From: Burkholderiales bacterium
GTDB lineage: Bacteria > Pseudomonadota > Gammaproteobacteria > Burkholderiales > Burkholderiaceae_C
Direction: 5' to 3'
Length of the DNA: 64,000 nucleotides
Assembly: GCA_030604135.1 (NCBI GenBank)
Contig: JAUVWL010000010.1
Span: 59,615-123,614 of the forward strand
Both the position numbers and the translations under genes were made by a program. The notes under the pieces were generated by a model. It ran no database searches, was not told where the DNA came from, and was given only the letters and a program-made list of their open reading frames with translations. This document shows, piece by piece, positions 18,158-26,628 of the stretch (positions are counted from its first letter, which is position 1; each line of letters begins with the position of its first letter).

Positions 18158-18793
18158 TCAGACCAGCCCGTTGCGAATGGCGTACACCGTCAGCTCGGCG
18201 TTGTTGGCCAGGTGCAGCTTTTCCAGAACACGCGCACGGTACACACTCACCGTCTTGGGGCTGAGCATGAGCTCGTCGGCAATTTCGGACAGCTTCTTGC
18301 CCGACGCAATCTTTTGCAAGGTCTGCAGCTCGCGCTCGGACAGGCTGGCGTGAAGCTCTTCGGTTTCGGGTTTGTTGAGCGTGTCCACCAGCATCTGGGC
18401 CACCTCGGGCGTGACGTATTTTCGGCCCTGCATCACGGTGCGAATGGCCGCCACCAACTCGGCCGGCTCACCCGCCTTGTTCAGGTAGCCGCGCGCGCCG
18501 GCACGAAGGCAACGGATCGCGTACTGGTCCTCCGGGTACATCGAGACCACCAGGGTCTTGACCTCGGACCCCTCCTCGCGCAAGGCTGCCAGCACCTCCA
18601 GACCGCCTCGACCCGGCATGTTCAGGTCCAGCACCAGCACATCGCACTCGACCTTGCGCATCTGCTCGCGCAGCTCGGGGTAACTGCCGGCCTCGCCCAC
18701 CACCTGAATGTCGACCGCCTCCGAAATCGTGTCACGGATCCCGCGACGCGCAACCGCGTGGTCGTCACACAAAATGACCCGGATCATGGGCAT
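18158..18793 (-). CDS. NarL/FixJ-family response regulator
   Basis: This is a two-component transcription regulator of 211 residues. The receiver domain (about 1-125) has the acidic pocket at D10/D11 and the phospho-acceptor at D56 (VLVLDLNMPG). The LuxR-type helix-turn-helix lies at about 145-205 (LSERELQTLQKIASGKKLSEIADELMLS in part). The start codon lies inside the end of the upstream kinase gene (29-base overlap), so the two are translationally coupled and are almost certainly a cognate pair. Location between fliR and the chemotaxis operon suggests, but does not prove, a role in motility control. Confidence 0.9.
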   Translation of the reverse strand: MPMIRVILCDDHAVARRGIRDTISEAVDIQVVGEAGSYPELREQMRKVECDVLVLDLNMPGRGGLEVLAALREEGSEVKTLVVSMYPEDQYAIRCLRAGARGYLNKAGEPAELVAAIRTVMQGRKYVTPEVAQMLVDTLNKPETEELHASLSERELQTLQKIASGKKLSEIADELMLSPKTVSVYRARVLEKLHLANNAELTVYAIRNGLV

Positions 18794-19910
18794 CCTCCTT
18801 GTTGATATTGCCGCCCTCTCCCAACCGTGATGCCAGCGGCACCGACAGGATCACAGACGTGCCCCGGGGTGAACTGCTGATGTCCAGCCAGCCATCGACC
18901 TTGGCAGCCCGCTCCTTGAGGCCGAGCAAACCAAACGACTTGGCCTTGCGCAAGGCTTCAGGCCCCATGCCCCTGCCGTTGTCCGTGACCTCCAGGGTCA
19001 AGACCCCTTCGCGGTCACTCAGGTCGATCTGAACCGCTTTGGCCTGGGCGTGCTTGGCCACATTGGTGAGCGCCTCCTGGGCTGTGCGGTAAGCCACCAG
19101 CTGCACGTCGCGGGGCACATCGATGGTCTCGGCCGAGCGTCGCACCACGACCGACAGACCGGTGCGGCGCTCGAAGTTGGCCGCCAGCCAGAGCACCGCG
19201 GCTACCAGTCCCTGGTCGAGAATGGGGGGCCGCAGGTTGAGCATGATTCGCTGGCTCGCACCCAGCGCGTGCTGCAGCATCTCCATGGCGGTGGCCACGT
19301 GCCGCTTCATCTCGGCGTCTTCGGCGCGTCGCCCGACCCAGGCCAGGTCCAGTTTGACCGCGGCCAGGGCGCCACCGATGTCGTCGTGGATTTCCCGGGC
19401 AATGTCCGCCCGCTCCTGTTCGATGCCGGTCTGCAGGTGTTCGGCCAGCTCGCCCAGGCGCCGTCGAGACTCGGCCAGCTCCTCATCGGCCCGGGCCTTG
19501 GCCTGGCGCGCCTGGCTGACCTCGATGGCCCGTTGGATCACATGCGCCAGGCGCTGCATATTGTCCTTGAGCAGGTAGTCGCTGACGCCCTCGTGCATGG
19601 CCTCGACCGCTGCCGCTTCGCCGATGGCACCGGAAAGAATCACAAACGGGAGCTCCGGGCGCAGGGTACGCGACAGCTGCCAGGCGTCTATGCCGGTGAA
19701 GCCGGGCAGGTGGTAGTCGGCCAGCACGATGTCGTACCCCCCCGCCTCCAGCTCGCGCTGGAAATCCTCCAGAGTGTCGACCAGCTGGATGTCGCAATTG
19801 AGCTGGCTCCGCTGGAGTGCAAATTTCACCAGCGCATGATCGACACGGGAATCCTCCAGATGGAGGATGCGCACCTGCGGACGGCTGTCGGGCTCTGGGC
19901 TTGGGTTCAT
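18765..19910 (-). CDS. Cytoplasmic receiver-histidine kinase (REC-HisKA_3-HATPase)
   Basis: The 381-residue protein begins with a receiver domain (about residues 12-130, phospho-acceptor D65 in IVLADYHLPG). A linker coiled coil and a NarX/DegS-type dimerisation box follow (AREIHDDIGGALAAVKLDL, phosphorylatable H175), then an ATP-binding domain (VTDNGRGMGPEAL, then GLLGLKERA). No membrane segment is present, so it senses through the receiver or the cytoplasm, not directly outside the cell. I use the ATG at 19910, just before the receiver. The frame stays open upstream into the che promoter region but lacks support. Confidence 0.88.
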   Translation of the reverse strand: MNPSPEPDSRPQVRILHLEDSRVDHALVKFALQRSQLNCDIQLVDTLEDFQRELEAGGYDIVLADYHLPGFTGIDAWQLSRTLRPELPFVILSGAIGEAAAVEAMHEGVSDYLLKDNMQRLAHVIQRAIEVSQARQAKARADEELAESRRRLGELAEHLQTGIEQERADIAREIHDDIGGALAAVKLDLAWVGRRAEDAEMKRHVATAMEMLQHALGASQRIMLNLRPPILDQGLVAAVLWLAANFERRTGLSVVVRRSAETIDVPRDVQLVAYRTAQEALTNVAKHAQAKAVQIDLSDREGVLTLEVTDNGRGMGPEALRKAKSFGLLGLKERAAKVDGWLDISSSPRGTSVILSVPLASRLGEGGNINKEDAHDPGHFV

Positions 19911-19977
19911 GCAGCGTCGGGAAGTCAGTTCGCCGCCCGCCGTGTGGGCATTGTCACGCCGGCAAACGATAAGGAAC

Positions 19978-20004
19978 TGAATTTGCCCGGTAATCGGTCG
20001 ATAG
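19978..20004 (+). promoter_or_regulatory. Sigma-28-like promoter of the che operon
   Basis: TGAA (19978-19981), a 15-base spacer and GTCGATAG (19997-20004) match the FliA consensus at 9 of 12 positions. The site lies about 66 bases upstream of the first chemotaxis gene, as expected for a class III operon. Confidence 0.5.
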
Positions 20005-20069
20005 AGCATCACCGGGTGTCACCAAAATTGTACTGCCCACCATCCCACTCACCGGCATAACCAGCCCAC

Positions 20070-20519
20070 ATGACCATGGAACAACCATCGACGCCGCAGA
20101 CAGGCCCTTCTGTCTACTTGTCCGTGCACATGGTGGCCGATGTCCAGGACTCGCTGCTGATGGCCATGACCGACCTGCAACGCCTGGTGGGTCTGCTCGA
20201 CCACGCCACCGGCAACCTGCTTGACCGCTTCGGCAACGCCGAGCGTGCCCTGGCCCACCTGGCCGGTGGCGACAACGAGGACCTGCACATCATCCGGACC
20301 CAGTTGCACCAGGCGGTCACGGAACTGCAGTTCCACGACATGGCCACCCAGCTGATCCACCATACCAGCCAGATCCTGCAAGGCTGCGCCTGGCGTCTGG
20401 CCGACGAAAGTATGGAACTCGAAGGCGACGAGCAACCCCTCGCGCTCGACCCGATGCCTGAGCGCCCCAGCCCGGTCACCCAGAGCGAAATGGATTCGGG
20501 CTCCGTTGAACTGTTCTGA
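20070..20519 (+). CDS. CheZ-like chemotaxis protein
   Basis: The 149-residue, mostly helical protein starts the chemotaxis operon. Residues 84-99 (TELQFHDMATQLIHH) contain D90 and Q94 in a D-x-x-x-Q arrangement. This is the spacing of the catalytic D143/Q147 pair of E. coli CheZ, which dephosphorylates CheY-P. It is shorter than CheZ (214 residues), with a disordered proline-rich C-terminus that ends in GSVELF, a tail resembling that of CheD in the same operon. Assignment as a CheY phosphatase is an inference from the motif and from cheY lying next door. Confidence 0.6.
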   Translation: MTMEQPSTPQTGPSVYLSVHMVADVQDSLLMAMTDLQRLVGLLDHATGNLLDRFGNAERALAHLAGGDNEDLHIIRTQLHQAVTELQFHDMATQLIHHTSQILQGCAWRLADESMELEGDEQPLALDPMPERPSPVTQSEMDSGSVELF

Positions 20520-20591
20520 AGAACGGCACACAGCCCCAGCTTTCAAGAAACGCCCCCACTTGTCGATATCTGTTCGAAAACGGAGTACCCC

Positions 20592-20954
20592 ATGCAATCC
20601 ATTCTTGCCGTAGACGACTCGGCCTCCATGCGAAAAATGGTTTCGTTCACGCTGACCGGCGCAGGTTTTCACGTGGTGGAAGCCGTGGACGGTCAGGACG
20701 CGTTCGAGAAGGCTCAGACACACGCTATCGACCTGGTGCTGACCGACCAGAACATGCCGCGCCTGGACGGGCTGGGGCTGACGCGCAAGCTGCGTGACCA
20801 CCCCAAGTTCAAGACGACCCCGATCCTGATCCTGACCACCGAGTCCAGCGACGCCATGAAACAGGCGGGACGCAGCGCCGGGGCCACCGGGTGGCTGGTC
20901 AAACCCTTCGATCCGGGTCGCCTGATCGAGGTCATTCAGAAGGTCATTCGCTGA
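20592..20954 (+). CDS. cheY: Chemotaxis response regulator CheY
   Basis: This is a single-domain receiver of 120 residues. It has acidic residues D8/D9, phospho-acceptor D52 (LVLTDQNMPRLDG), the conserved Thr in LILTTES and the Lys in WLVKPF. It should accept phosphate from CheA and, in the CheY role, bind FliM. It lies between the CheZ-like gene and cheA. Confidence 0.92.
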   Translation: MQSILAVDDSASMRKMVSFTLTGAGFHVVEAVDGQDAFEKAQTHAIDLVLTDQNMPRLDGLGLTRKLRDHPKFKTTPILILTTESSDAMKQAGRSAGATGWLVKPFDPGRLIEVIQKVIR

Positions 20955-20988
20955 GCACAGGCTCGCCACCACGAGCAGGAGAACCCAT

Positions 20989-23187
20989 ATGGGTGACATG
21001 ATGAACGAAGCGCAGAACAGCAGCGGCAACTTCGACCTGACGCAGTTCTACCAGATCTTTTTCGAAGAAGCCGGCGAGAACCTGGACCAGATGGAGCAAA
21101 TGCTGCTGCAGCTGGACCTGGAGCAGGCCGACGACGAGGAACTCAACGCCATCTTCCGGTGCGCCCATTCGATCAAGGGCGGCGCGGCCACCTTCGGCTT
21201 TGCCGATGTGGCCGAACTGACACACCAGATGGAGTCGCTGCTGGACAAGCTACGTCGGCATGAGCTGGCGCCGAACGCCGCCATGGTCGACGTCCTGCTC
21301 GAATCGTCCGATGCCTTGCGGCTGCTGCTGGCGCGCCACCAGGGTCGCGCGGTGGACACCCCGCCCACGGCCAGCCTGGTCGACCGCATCCGGGTGCTGG
21401 CCAGCGGCGAGGCCCCGCCTGCGGCCGCCGCGCCCGCCAGCACACCCGCCGCGGCAGTGCCAGCCGCTGCGCAGCCGCTCGCCGCGCCCGAACCCATGGT
21501 CGCCGAGACCACGGCACGACCCCGTGCAACTACCGCAGGTCACCGTCGACTCGAAATTCACGTCGGCCCGCTGGAGCACCCGACACAGGCCGACGGCATC
21601 GCCGACCTGTTCCGGGACATCGCCGGGTTGGGGCAGCTGGAAGTGCTGCCCTGCGACCAGGCCGACCGCCGCGTGTTTGCGGTGGAGACCGCCTCCAGCG
21701 ACAGCGATCTTCTGGACCTGTTCACCTTCCACGTCAGTCGCGAGCAAATCCGCATCGTCGACACCAGCGTGCCCTGCCTGCCCGAACCCGCTGCAGCACC
21801 GGCAGCCTCTGCTGCGCCCGCAGCCGCCAGCGCCGGGGAGGGTCGGGACTTCGGCTTCTTCGACGACGCCCCCGGTTCGCCCACCGCAGCCCGGGCTGAT
21901 GCTGTGACGCCGCCGCAGGCACCACAAGCTGTGGAGGCGGTCGCTGCGACCGCGCCCACCCCGGTCGCCGCTCCTCGGGCGGCCGCCCGCACCGAGGCGC
22001 GCCCCGCACCTGCAGCCCAGGTCGAGTCCAGCACCCTTCGGGTCTCTGTCAGCAAGGTCGACCAATTGATCAACCTGGTGGGCGAGCTGGTCATCACCCA
22101 GGCCATGCTGGCCCAGAAAAGTCGTGAGCTGGACACGGCGCTGAACCAGCAGCTGCTGGCCGGTCTGGCCGACCTGGACCGCAACACGCGCGACCTGCAG
22201 GAAGCGGTGATGTCGATCCGCATGATTCCCATGTCGGTGGTGTTCAACCGCTTCCCCCGCATGCTGCGCGACCTCGCTGGCAAGCTGGGCAAGAAGGTCG
22301 AACTGATCACCCACGGTGAGGCCACCGAGCTCGACAAAGGCCTGATCGAAAAGATCACCGACCCACTCACCCACCTGATCCGCAACAGCTGTGACCATGG
22401 CATTGAAATGCCGGAGGAGCGCCGCGCCCGTGGCAAGCCAGAACACGGCACCATCACCCTGTCGGCCTCGCACCAGGGTGGATCCATCCTGATCGAGGTG
22501 CGCGACGATGGCAAGGGGCTCAACCGCGACAAGTTGCTGGCCAAAGCCCGCGAAAAAGGCATTGATGCACCGGACAGCCTCAGCGATGCCGAGGTCTGGA
22601 GCCTGATTTTTGCACCCGGCTTTTCCACCGCCACCGAAGTGACCGATGTCTCCGGCCGCGGCGTGGGCATGGACGTGGTGAAAAAGAACATCGCCTCGCT
22701 CGGCGGTACGGTCGAAATCGACTCGGCCGAGGGCTATGGCATGAGCGTCAAGGTGCGCCTGCCACTGACCCTGGCCATCATGGACGGCATGAGCGTGCGC
22801 GTCAGCGACGAGGTCTATATCCTGCCGCTGTCCAGCGTGATCGAGTCCTTCCAGATCAACCCCAAGGACATCAACACAGTTGCACAGGGCGCCCAGCTGG
22901 TCAAGGTGCGCGAAGAGTACATGCCGGTGATCGAGCTGGAACAGGTGTTCCAGGTGCCGCGCTTCGAACACAACGCCAGCAGCCCGATCATGGTCGTTGT
23001 CGAGGCCGATGGCGCCCGCGTGGCCCTGATGGTCGACGAGCTGCTGGGGCAGCAACAGGTGGTTATCAAGAACCTGGAGTCCAACTACCGCAAGGTGAAC
23101 AATGTCTCCGGCGCCACCATCCTGGGCGACGGCAAGGTAGCGCTGATCCTGGACACCTCCGGTCTGGTCAGGCGTTCCAGGCACTGA
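20989..23187 (+). CDS. cheA: Chemotaxis histidine kinase CheA
   Basis: CheA is the central kinase that transfers phosphate to CheY and CheB in response to chemoreceptors. The 732-residue protein has these parts in order. The Hpt domain (about 15-120) has phosphorylatable H60 in CAHSIKGGAATFGF. A linker rich in Ala/Pro is followed by a P2-like region (about 185-255) and a second Ala/Pro linker. The dimerisation helices lie at about 350-410, and the ATP-binding domain (LTHLIRNSCDHGIE, about 460; SGRGVGMDVVKKN) follows. The CheW-like domain runs from about 590 to the end. The ATG at 20989 follows AGGAG; an in-frame ATG at 21001 is possible. Confidence 0.97.
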   Translation: MGDMMNEAQNSSGNFDLTQFYQIFFEEAGENLDQMEQMLLQLDLEQADDEELNAIFRCAHSIKGGAATFGFADVAELTHQMESLLDKLRRHELAPNAAMVDVLLESSDALRLLLARHQGRAVDTPPTASLVDRIRVLASGEAPPAAAAPASTPAAAVPAAAQPLAAPEPMVAETTARPRATTAGHRRLEIHVGPLEHPTQADGIADLFRDIAGLGQLEVLPCDQADRRVFAVETASSDSDLLDLFTFHVSREQIRIVDTSVPCLPEPAAAPAASAAPAAASAGEGRDFGFFDDAPGSPTAARADAVTPPQAPQAVEAVAATAPTPVAAPRAAARTEARPAPAAQVESSTLRVSVSKVDQLINLVGELVITQAMLAQKSRELDTALNQQLLAGLADLDRNTRDLQEAVMSIRMIPMSVVFNRFPRMLRDLAGKLGKKVELITHGEATELDKGLIEKITDPLTHLIRNSCDHGIEMPEERRARGKPEHGTITLSASHQGGSILIEVRDDGKGLNRDKLLAKAREKGIDAPDSLSDAEVWSLIFAPGFSTATEVTDVSGRGVGMDVVKKNIASLGGTVEIDSAEGYGMSVKVRLPLTLAIMDGMSVRVSDEVYILPLSSVIESFQINPKDINTVAQGAQLVKVREEYMPVIELEQVFQVPRFEHNASSPIMVVVEADGARVALMVDELLGQQQVVIKNLESNYRKVNNVSGATILGDGKVALILDTSGLVRRSRH

Positions 23188-23224
23188 GCGGCAGGCAGCG
23201 CAGGCACACATTGCTGAGACATTC

Positions 23225-24100
23225 ATGCTGCAATCCACCCGAGCCCCACGCCCTCATCTGTTGCCTTCGGCCGACACCGACCAGGGACCACTGGTGGAAG
23301 GCCGCGAGTTCGTCTGGGGGCCGGCCGACTTCCGGCGCATCAAGGACCTGATCTACCGCAGGGCCGGCATCAGCCTGCACGATGGCAAACACGCCATGGT
23401 CTACAGCCGCGTCTCGCGCCGGCTGCGTGACACCGGGCACAGCAGCTTCAGCAGCTACCTCGACTGGTTGGAGCGGCACGACGGACCCGAATGGCAGGAG
23501 TTCATCAACGCCCTGACCACGAACCTCACGGCCTTCTTCCGCGAAGAGCACCATTTCGGCATCCTGGCCGACCTGTTGCGCGCAGATCGCAGCCGCCCCT
23601 GGCGCATCTGGTGTTCGGCCGCCTCCACCGGTGAAGAGCCCTATTCCATCGCCATGACCGCGCTGGAGTCGCTGGGTTCCGCTGGCCAGTTCGAGATCGT
23701 CAACAGCGACATCGACACCCGCGTGCTGGAGACCGCTGCCCGCGGTGTCTACAAGCTCGACGGCGTCAAGGGCCTGAGCCAGGAACGTATCCACCGCCAC
23801 TTCATGCGTGGCAAAGGATCGAATGCCGGGATGATGCGCGTCAAGCCCGAGCTGCAGCGGCACATGAGCTTCCAGAGCGTCAACCTGATCCAGGACCTGC
23901 CGTTCCGGGAGCCCTTCGACCTGGTGTTCTGCCGCAACGTGATGATCTATTTTGACGCCACCACGCAACGGCAGGTGCTCGAACGCATCCACCGCGTCAT
24001 GAAGCCTGGCGGCATGCTGTTCGTGGGTCATGCGGAGAACTTCAGCGACGCCCGCAACCTGTTTGCCTTGCGCGGAAAGACGGTCTATGAAAGGGTTTGA
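23225..24100 (+). CDS. cheR: Chemoreceptor methyltransferase CheR
   Basis: CheR methylates glutamates on chemoreceptors with S-adenosylmethionine. The 291-residue protein has the CheR N-terminal helical domain (FRRIKDLIYRRAGISL) and the SAM-binding domain (IWCSAASTGEEPYSIAM). The conserved LVFCRNVMIYFD is also present. The last 14 bases overlap cheD. Confidence 0.96.
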   Translation: MLQSTRAPRPHLLPSADTDQGPLVEGREFVWGPADFRRIKDLIYRRAGISLHDGKHAMVYSRVSRRLRDTGHSSFSSYLDWLERHDGPEWQEFINALTTNLTAFFREEHHFGILADLLRADRSRPWRIWCSAASTGEEPYSIAMTALESLGSAGQFEIVNSDIDTRVLETAARGVYKLDGVKGLSQERIHRHFMRGKGSNAGMMRVKPELQRHMSFQSVNLIQDLPFREPFDLVFCRNVMIYFDATTQRQVLERIHRVMKPGGMLFVGHAENFSDARNLFALRGKTVYERV

Positions 24101-24848
24101 AGCCGCATCGGGCGCACTTCGCGCCGCGTCCGCAGCGGGACGCCAACTGCCATCTGGCGAGATGGGATCCGCCGCCCTGATGGCAGGCCTAGCCGGACAG
24201 CGAACCGGCATGGCCTCATTGTCCACACAGGACCGGTCGTCGCTGGATCTGTTGAAATCCCGCCCCCGCAAACCGGGTGAGGCTTCATTCTTTTACCGCG
24301 ACCACCACTTCCAGCACGACGCTGTCAAGGTGCTGCCAGGCGAGTACTACGTGACCGACGAGGACATCCTGGTCATGACGGTGCTGGGCTCGTGCATCGC
24401 CGCCTGCATCTGGGACCCCAAGGTCCGGGTCGGCGGCATGAACCACTTCATGCTGCCCGAAGGCGGCGCCGACACCTCCGGGCGCTACGGCTCCTACGCC
24501 ATGGAACTGCTGATCAACGAGATGATCAAGCTCGGTGCCCGGCGCGAACACATGCAGGCCAAGGTCTTCGGTGGCGGACAGGTGATGCACTCGTTCACCA
24601 CCATGAACGTGGGCGAGCGCAACACCCAGTTCGTCCTCGACTACCTGCAGACCGAGCGCATTTCCATTGTCTCCAAGGATGTGCTGGACATCCACCCGCG
24701 CAAGGTCTGCTATTTCCCGGCCACCGGGAAAGCCATGGTCAAACGCCTGGCGCATTCCCACCCGGAAACACTCGAAACCCAGGAGCGGGCCGGCAACGCC
24801 GCGGTGGTGGTCAAGTCCACCGCCGGCGGATCGGTCGACCTGTTCTGA
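24087..24848 (+). CDS. cheD: Chemoreceptor glutamine deamidase CheD
   Basis: CheD deamidates specific glutamines on chemoreceptors and tunes adaptation. In the 253-residue reading the catalytic Cys is C103 (VLGSCIAAC) and the catalytic His is H120 (GGMNHFMLPEG), with the family spacing of 17. The ATG at 24087 overlaps the end of cheR. The first 65 residues are a poorly conserved extension, so a later start is possible. The C-terminus is GGSVDLF, close to the tail of the CheZ-like protein. Confidence 0.93.
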   Translation: MKGFEAASGALRAASAAGRQLPSGEMGSAALMAGLAGQRTGMASLSTQDRSSLDLLKSRPRKPGEASFFYRDHHFQHDAVKVLPGEYYVTDEDILVMTVLGSCIAACIWDPKVRVGGMNHFMLPEGGADTSGRYGSYAMELLINEMIKLGARREHMQAKVFGGGQVMHSFTTMNVGERNTQFVLDYLQTERISIVSKDVLDIHPRKVCYFPATGKAMVKRLAHSHPETLETQERAGNAAVVVKSTAGGSVDLF

Positions 24849-24905
24849 ACACATGAAAAACACGCCTTTCGCATGCTCGCTGCGCGTCGCCCCTTTTTTA
24901 TTGAA

Positions 24906-24924
24906 GGGCGCAGCAGCTGCGCCC
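24906..24924 (+). other. Short hairpin between cheD and cheB
   Basis: GGGCGCAG and CTGCGCCC can form an 8-bp stem with a 3-base loop in the 137-base cheD-cheB gap. There is no T run, so termination is doubtful; it may adjust cheB expression. Confidence 0.3.
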
Positions 24925-24985
24925 CGGTCAAGCCGGTTGCGCGCGGTTCACAGAACAGGCACGCGCGGCCGACAGGAGGATTGAC

Positions 24986-26080
24986 ATGGCCAAGATCAGA
25001 GTGGTGGTGGTCGACGACTCGGCGCTGGTTCGCAGCCTGCTGACCGAAATCATCAATCGCCAGCCCGACATGCAATGCGTGGGCGCGGCCAGCGACCCGC
25101 TGGTGGCCCGCGAGATGATCCGCGAACTCAACCCGGACGTCATCACGCTGGACGTTGAAATGCCCCGCATGGATGGTCTGGAATTTCTCTCGCGCCTGAT
25201 GCGACTGCGCCCCATGCCTGTGGTCATGGTTTCCACCCTGACCGAGCAAGGCGCCGAAATCACCCTGCGCGCGCTGGAGATGGGCGCTGTCGATTTTGTG
25301 GCCAAACCACGCATCGGTGTCACCAGCGGTCTCAATGAGTTGTCGGGCGACATCGTCGAAAAGATCCGTGTGGCCGCCAACGCCCATGTGCGCCGCCTGG
25401 CCGGCACGGGATCGCCTCAGGTCGCACCTCAGGCCCAGGGTACGGCCCCGGAGGCGCCCCGCGCGCCTTTGCCCCGCATGTCCACGGAGAAGGTGATCTG
25501 CATCGGCGCCTCCACCGGTGGCACCGAAGCGATCCGTGAAGTGCTGGTGCCCATGCCCGCCGATGCACCGGCCATCGTGATCACCCAGCACATGCCGCCC
25601 GGATTCACGACCAGCTTCGCGACCCGGCTCAACACCCTGTGCAAGATCCGGGTACAGGAAGCCGTTCATGGTCAGCGCATTCTGCCGGGTCATGCCTACA
25701 TTGCCCCGGGCGGACGGCACCTGCGCATTGATCGCAGTGGCTCCAACTACGTCGCCGTGATCGAGGACTCCGAACCCGTGAATCGGCACCGTCCCTCGGT
25801 GGAGGTGCTGTTTCGCTCCGCTGCCCGCGTGATCGGCCCCAATGCCGTCGGCATCATGCTCACCGGCATGGGTGCCGACGGTGCCCAGGCCATGCGCGAG
25901 ATGAAAGACGCAGGCAGCTACAACTACGTGCAGGACGAAGCCAGTTGCGTCGTCTTCGGCATGCCCCGCATGGCCATCCAGGCCGGCGCTGCCCACGAAA
26001 TCCTGCCCCTCGGTCAGATTGCCCCAGCGGTACTGGCCCACCTGGCGGCCTCCCCCGCCAGCGTGCGTCACCGCATCTGA
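24986..26080 (+). CDS. cheB: Chemotaxis methylesterase response regulator CheB
   Basis: CheB removes methyl groups from chemoreceptors when phosphorylated by CheA. The receiver domain occupies about residues 1-125 (D56 in [12 protein letters not shown]). After a linker comes the methylesterase domain with the catalytic Ser ([11 protein letters not shown]), His ([10 protein letters not shown]) and Asp ([10 protein letters not shown]). An AGGAGG ribosome site precedes the ATG. It is the last recognisable chemotaxis gene of the operon. Confidence 0.97.
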   Translation: MAKIRVVVVDDSALVRSLLTEIINRQPDMQCVGAASDPLVAREMIRELNPDVITLDVEMPRMDGLEFLSRLMRLRPMPVVMVSTLTEQGAEITLRALEMGAVDFVAKPRIGVTSGLNELSGDIVEKIRVAANAHVRRLAGTGSPQVAPQAQGTAPEAPRAPLPRMSTEKVICIGASTGGTEAIREVLVPMPADAPAIVITQHMPPGFTTSFATRLNTLCKIRVQEAVHGQRILPGHAYIAPGGRHLRIDRSGSNYVAVIEDSEPVNRHRPSVEVLFRSAARVIGPNAVGIMLTGMGADGAQAMREMKDAGSYNYVQDEASCVVFGMPRMAIQAGAAHEILPLGQIAPAVLAHLAASPASVRHRI

Positions 26081-26112
26081 ACTTCCCTCACCCACCTTCT
26101 TCATAGACCACC

Positions 26113-26628
26113 ATGAACATGTTCACCCGCCGCCACTTTCAGCTTGCCGCCGCAATCAGCCTGCTCGGCCTGTCTGTTCCCTCTCTGGCACTCGAGGCGC
26201 CCCAGGAACGCCCCGTTCTGACGATTTCCGGCAAGATCGGTGCGAGCAACACGCCCAACGGCAGCGCTCGGCTGGACATGAAAATGATCGAGGCGCTGCC
26301 CCAGCACAGCTTCACCACCCGCACCCCCTGGTACGACAAGCCGATCAAGTTCACCGGCCCGCTGCTCGCCGACGTGCTCAAACTGGTCAAGGCCGAGGGC
26401 CAAACTATTGGGGCGACCGCCATCAACGACTACCGCATCACCATACCGGCCAGCGACGCCAGCCAGCATGGCGTGATCATGGCGCGTCTGATCGATGACC
26501 AACCCATTCCCGTGCGCGAAAAAGGGCCCCTGTTCATCGTCTACCCGTTTGACAACTCGGCCACGCTGCGCAGCTCGGTTTATTACGAACGCTCCATCTG
26601 GCAGCTCAAGGCGCTTGACATCCAATGA
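26113..26628 (+). CDS. Tat-exported molybdopterin-fold protein lacking the metal-binding cysteine
   Basis: The 171-residue protein has a Tat-like signal (TRRHFQLAAAISLLGLSVPSLA). The mature part resembles the oxidoreductase molybdopterin-binding fold seen in small periplasmic proteins (ITISGKIG-like strand, then YRITIPASDA and EKGPLFIVYPF). No cysteine occurs anywhere, so the molybdenum-ligating Cys of sulfite-oxidase-type enzymes is absent. Its stop overlaps the start of the downstream hybrid kinase by 4 bases (ATGA), which suggests it is a periplasmic sensing partner for that kinase rather than an enzyme. The function is inferred only. Confidence 0.65.
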   Translation: MNMFTRRHFQLAAAISLLGLSVPSLALEAPQERPVLTISGKIGASNTPNGSARLDMKMIEALPQHSFTTRTPWYDKPIKFTGPLLADVLKLVKAEGQTIGATAINDYRITIPASDASQHGVIMARLIDDQPIPVREKGPLFIVYPFDNSATLRSSVYYERSIWQLKALDIQ

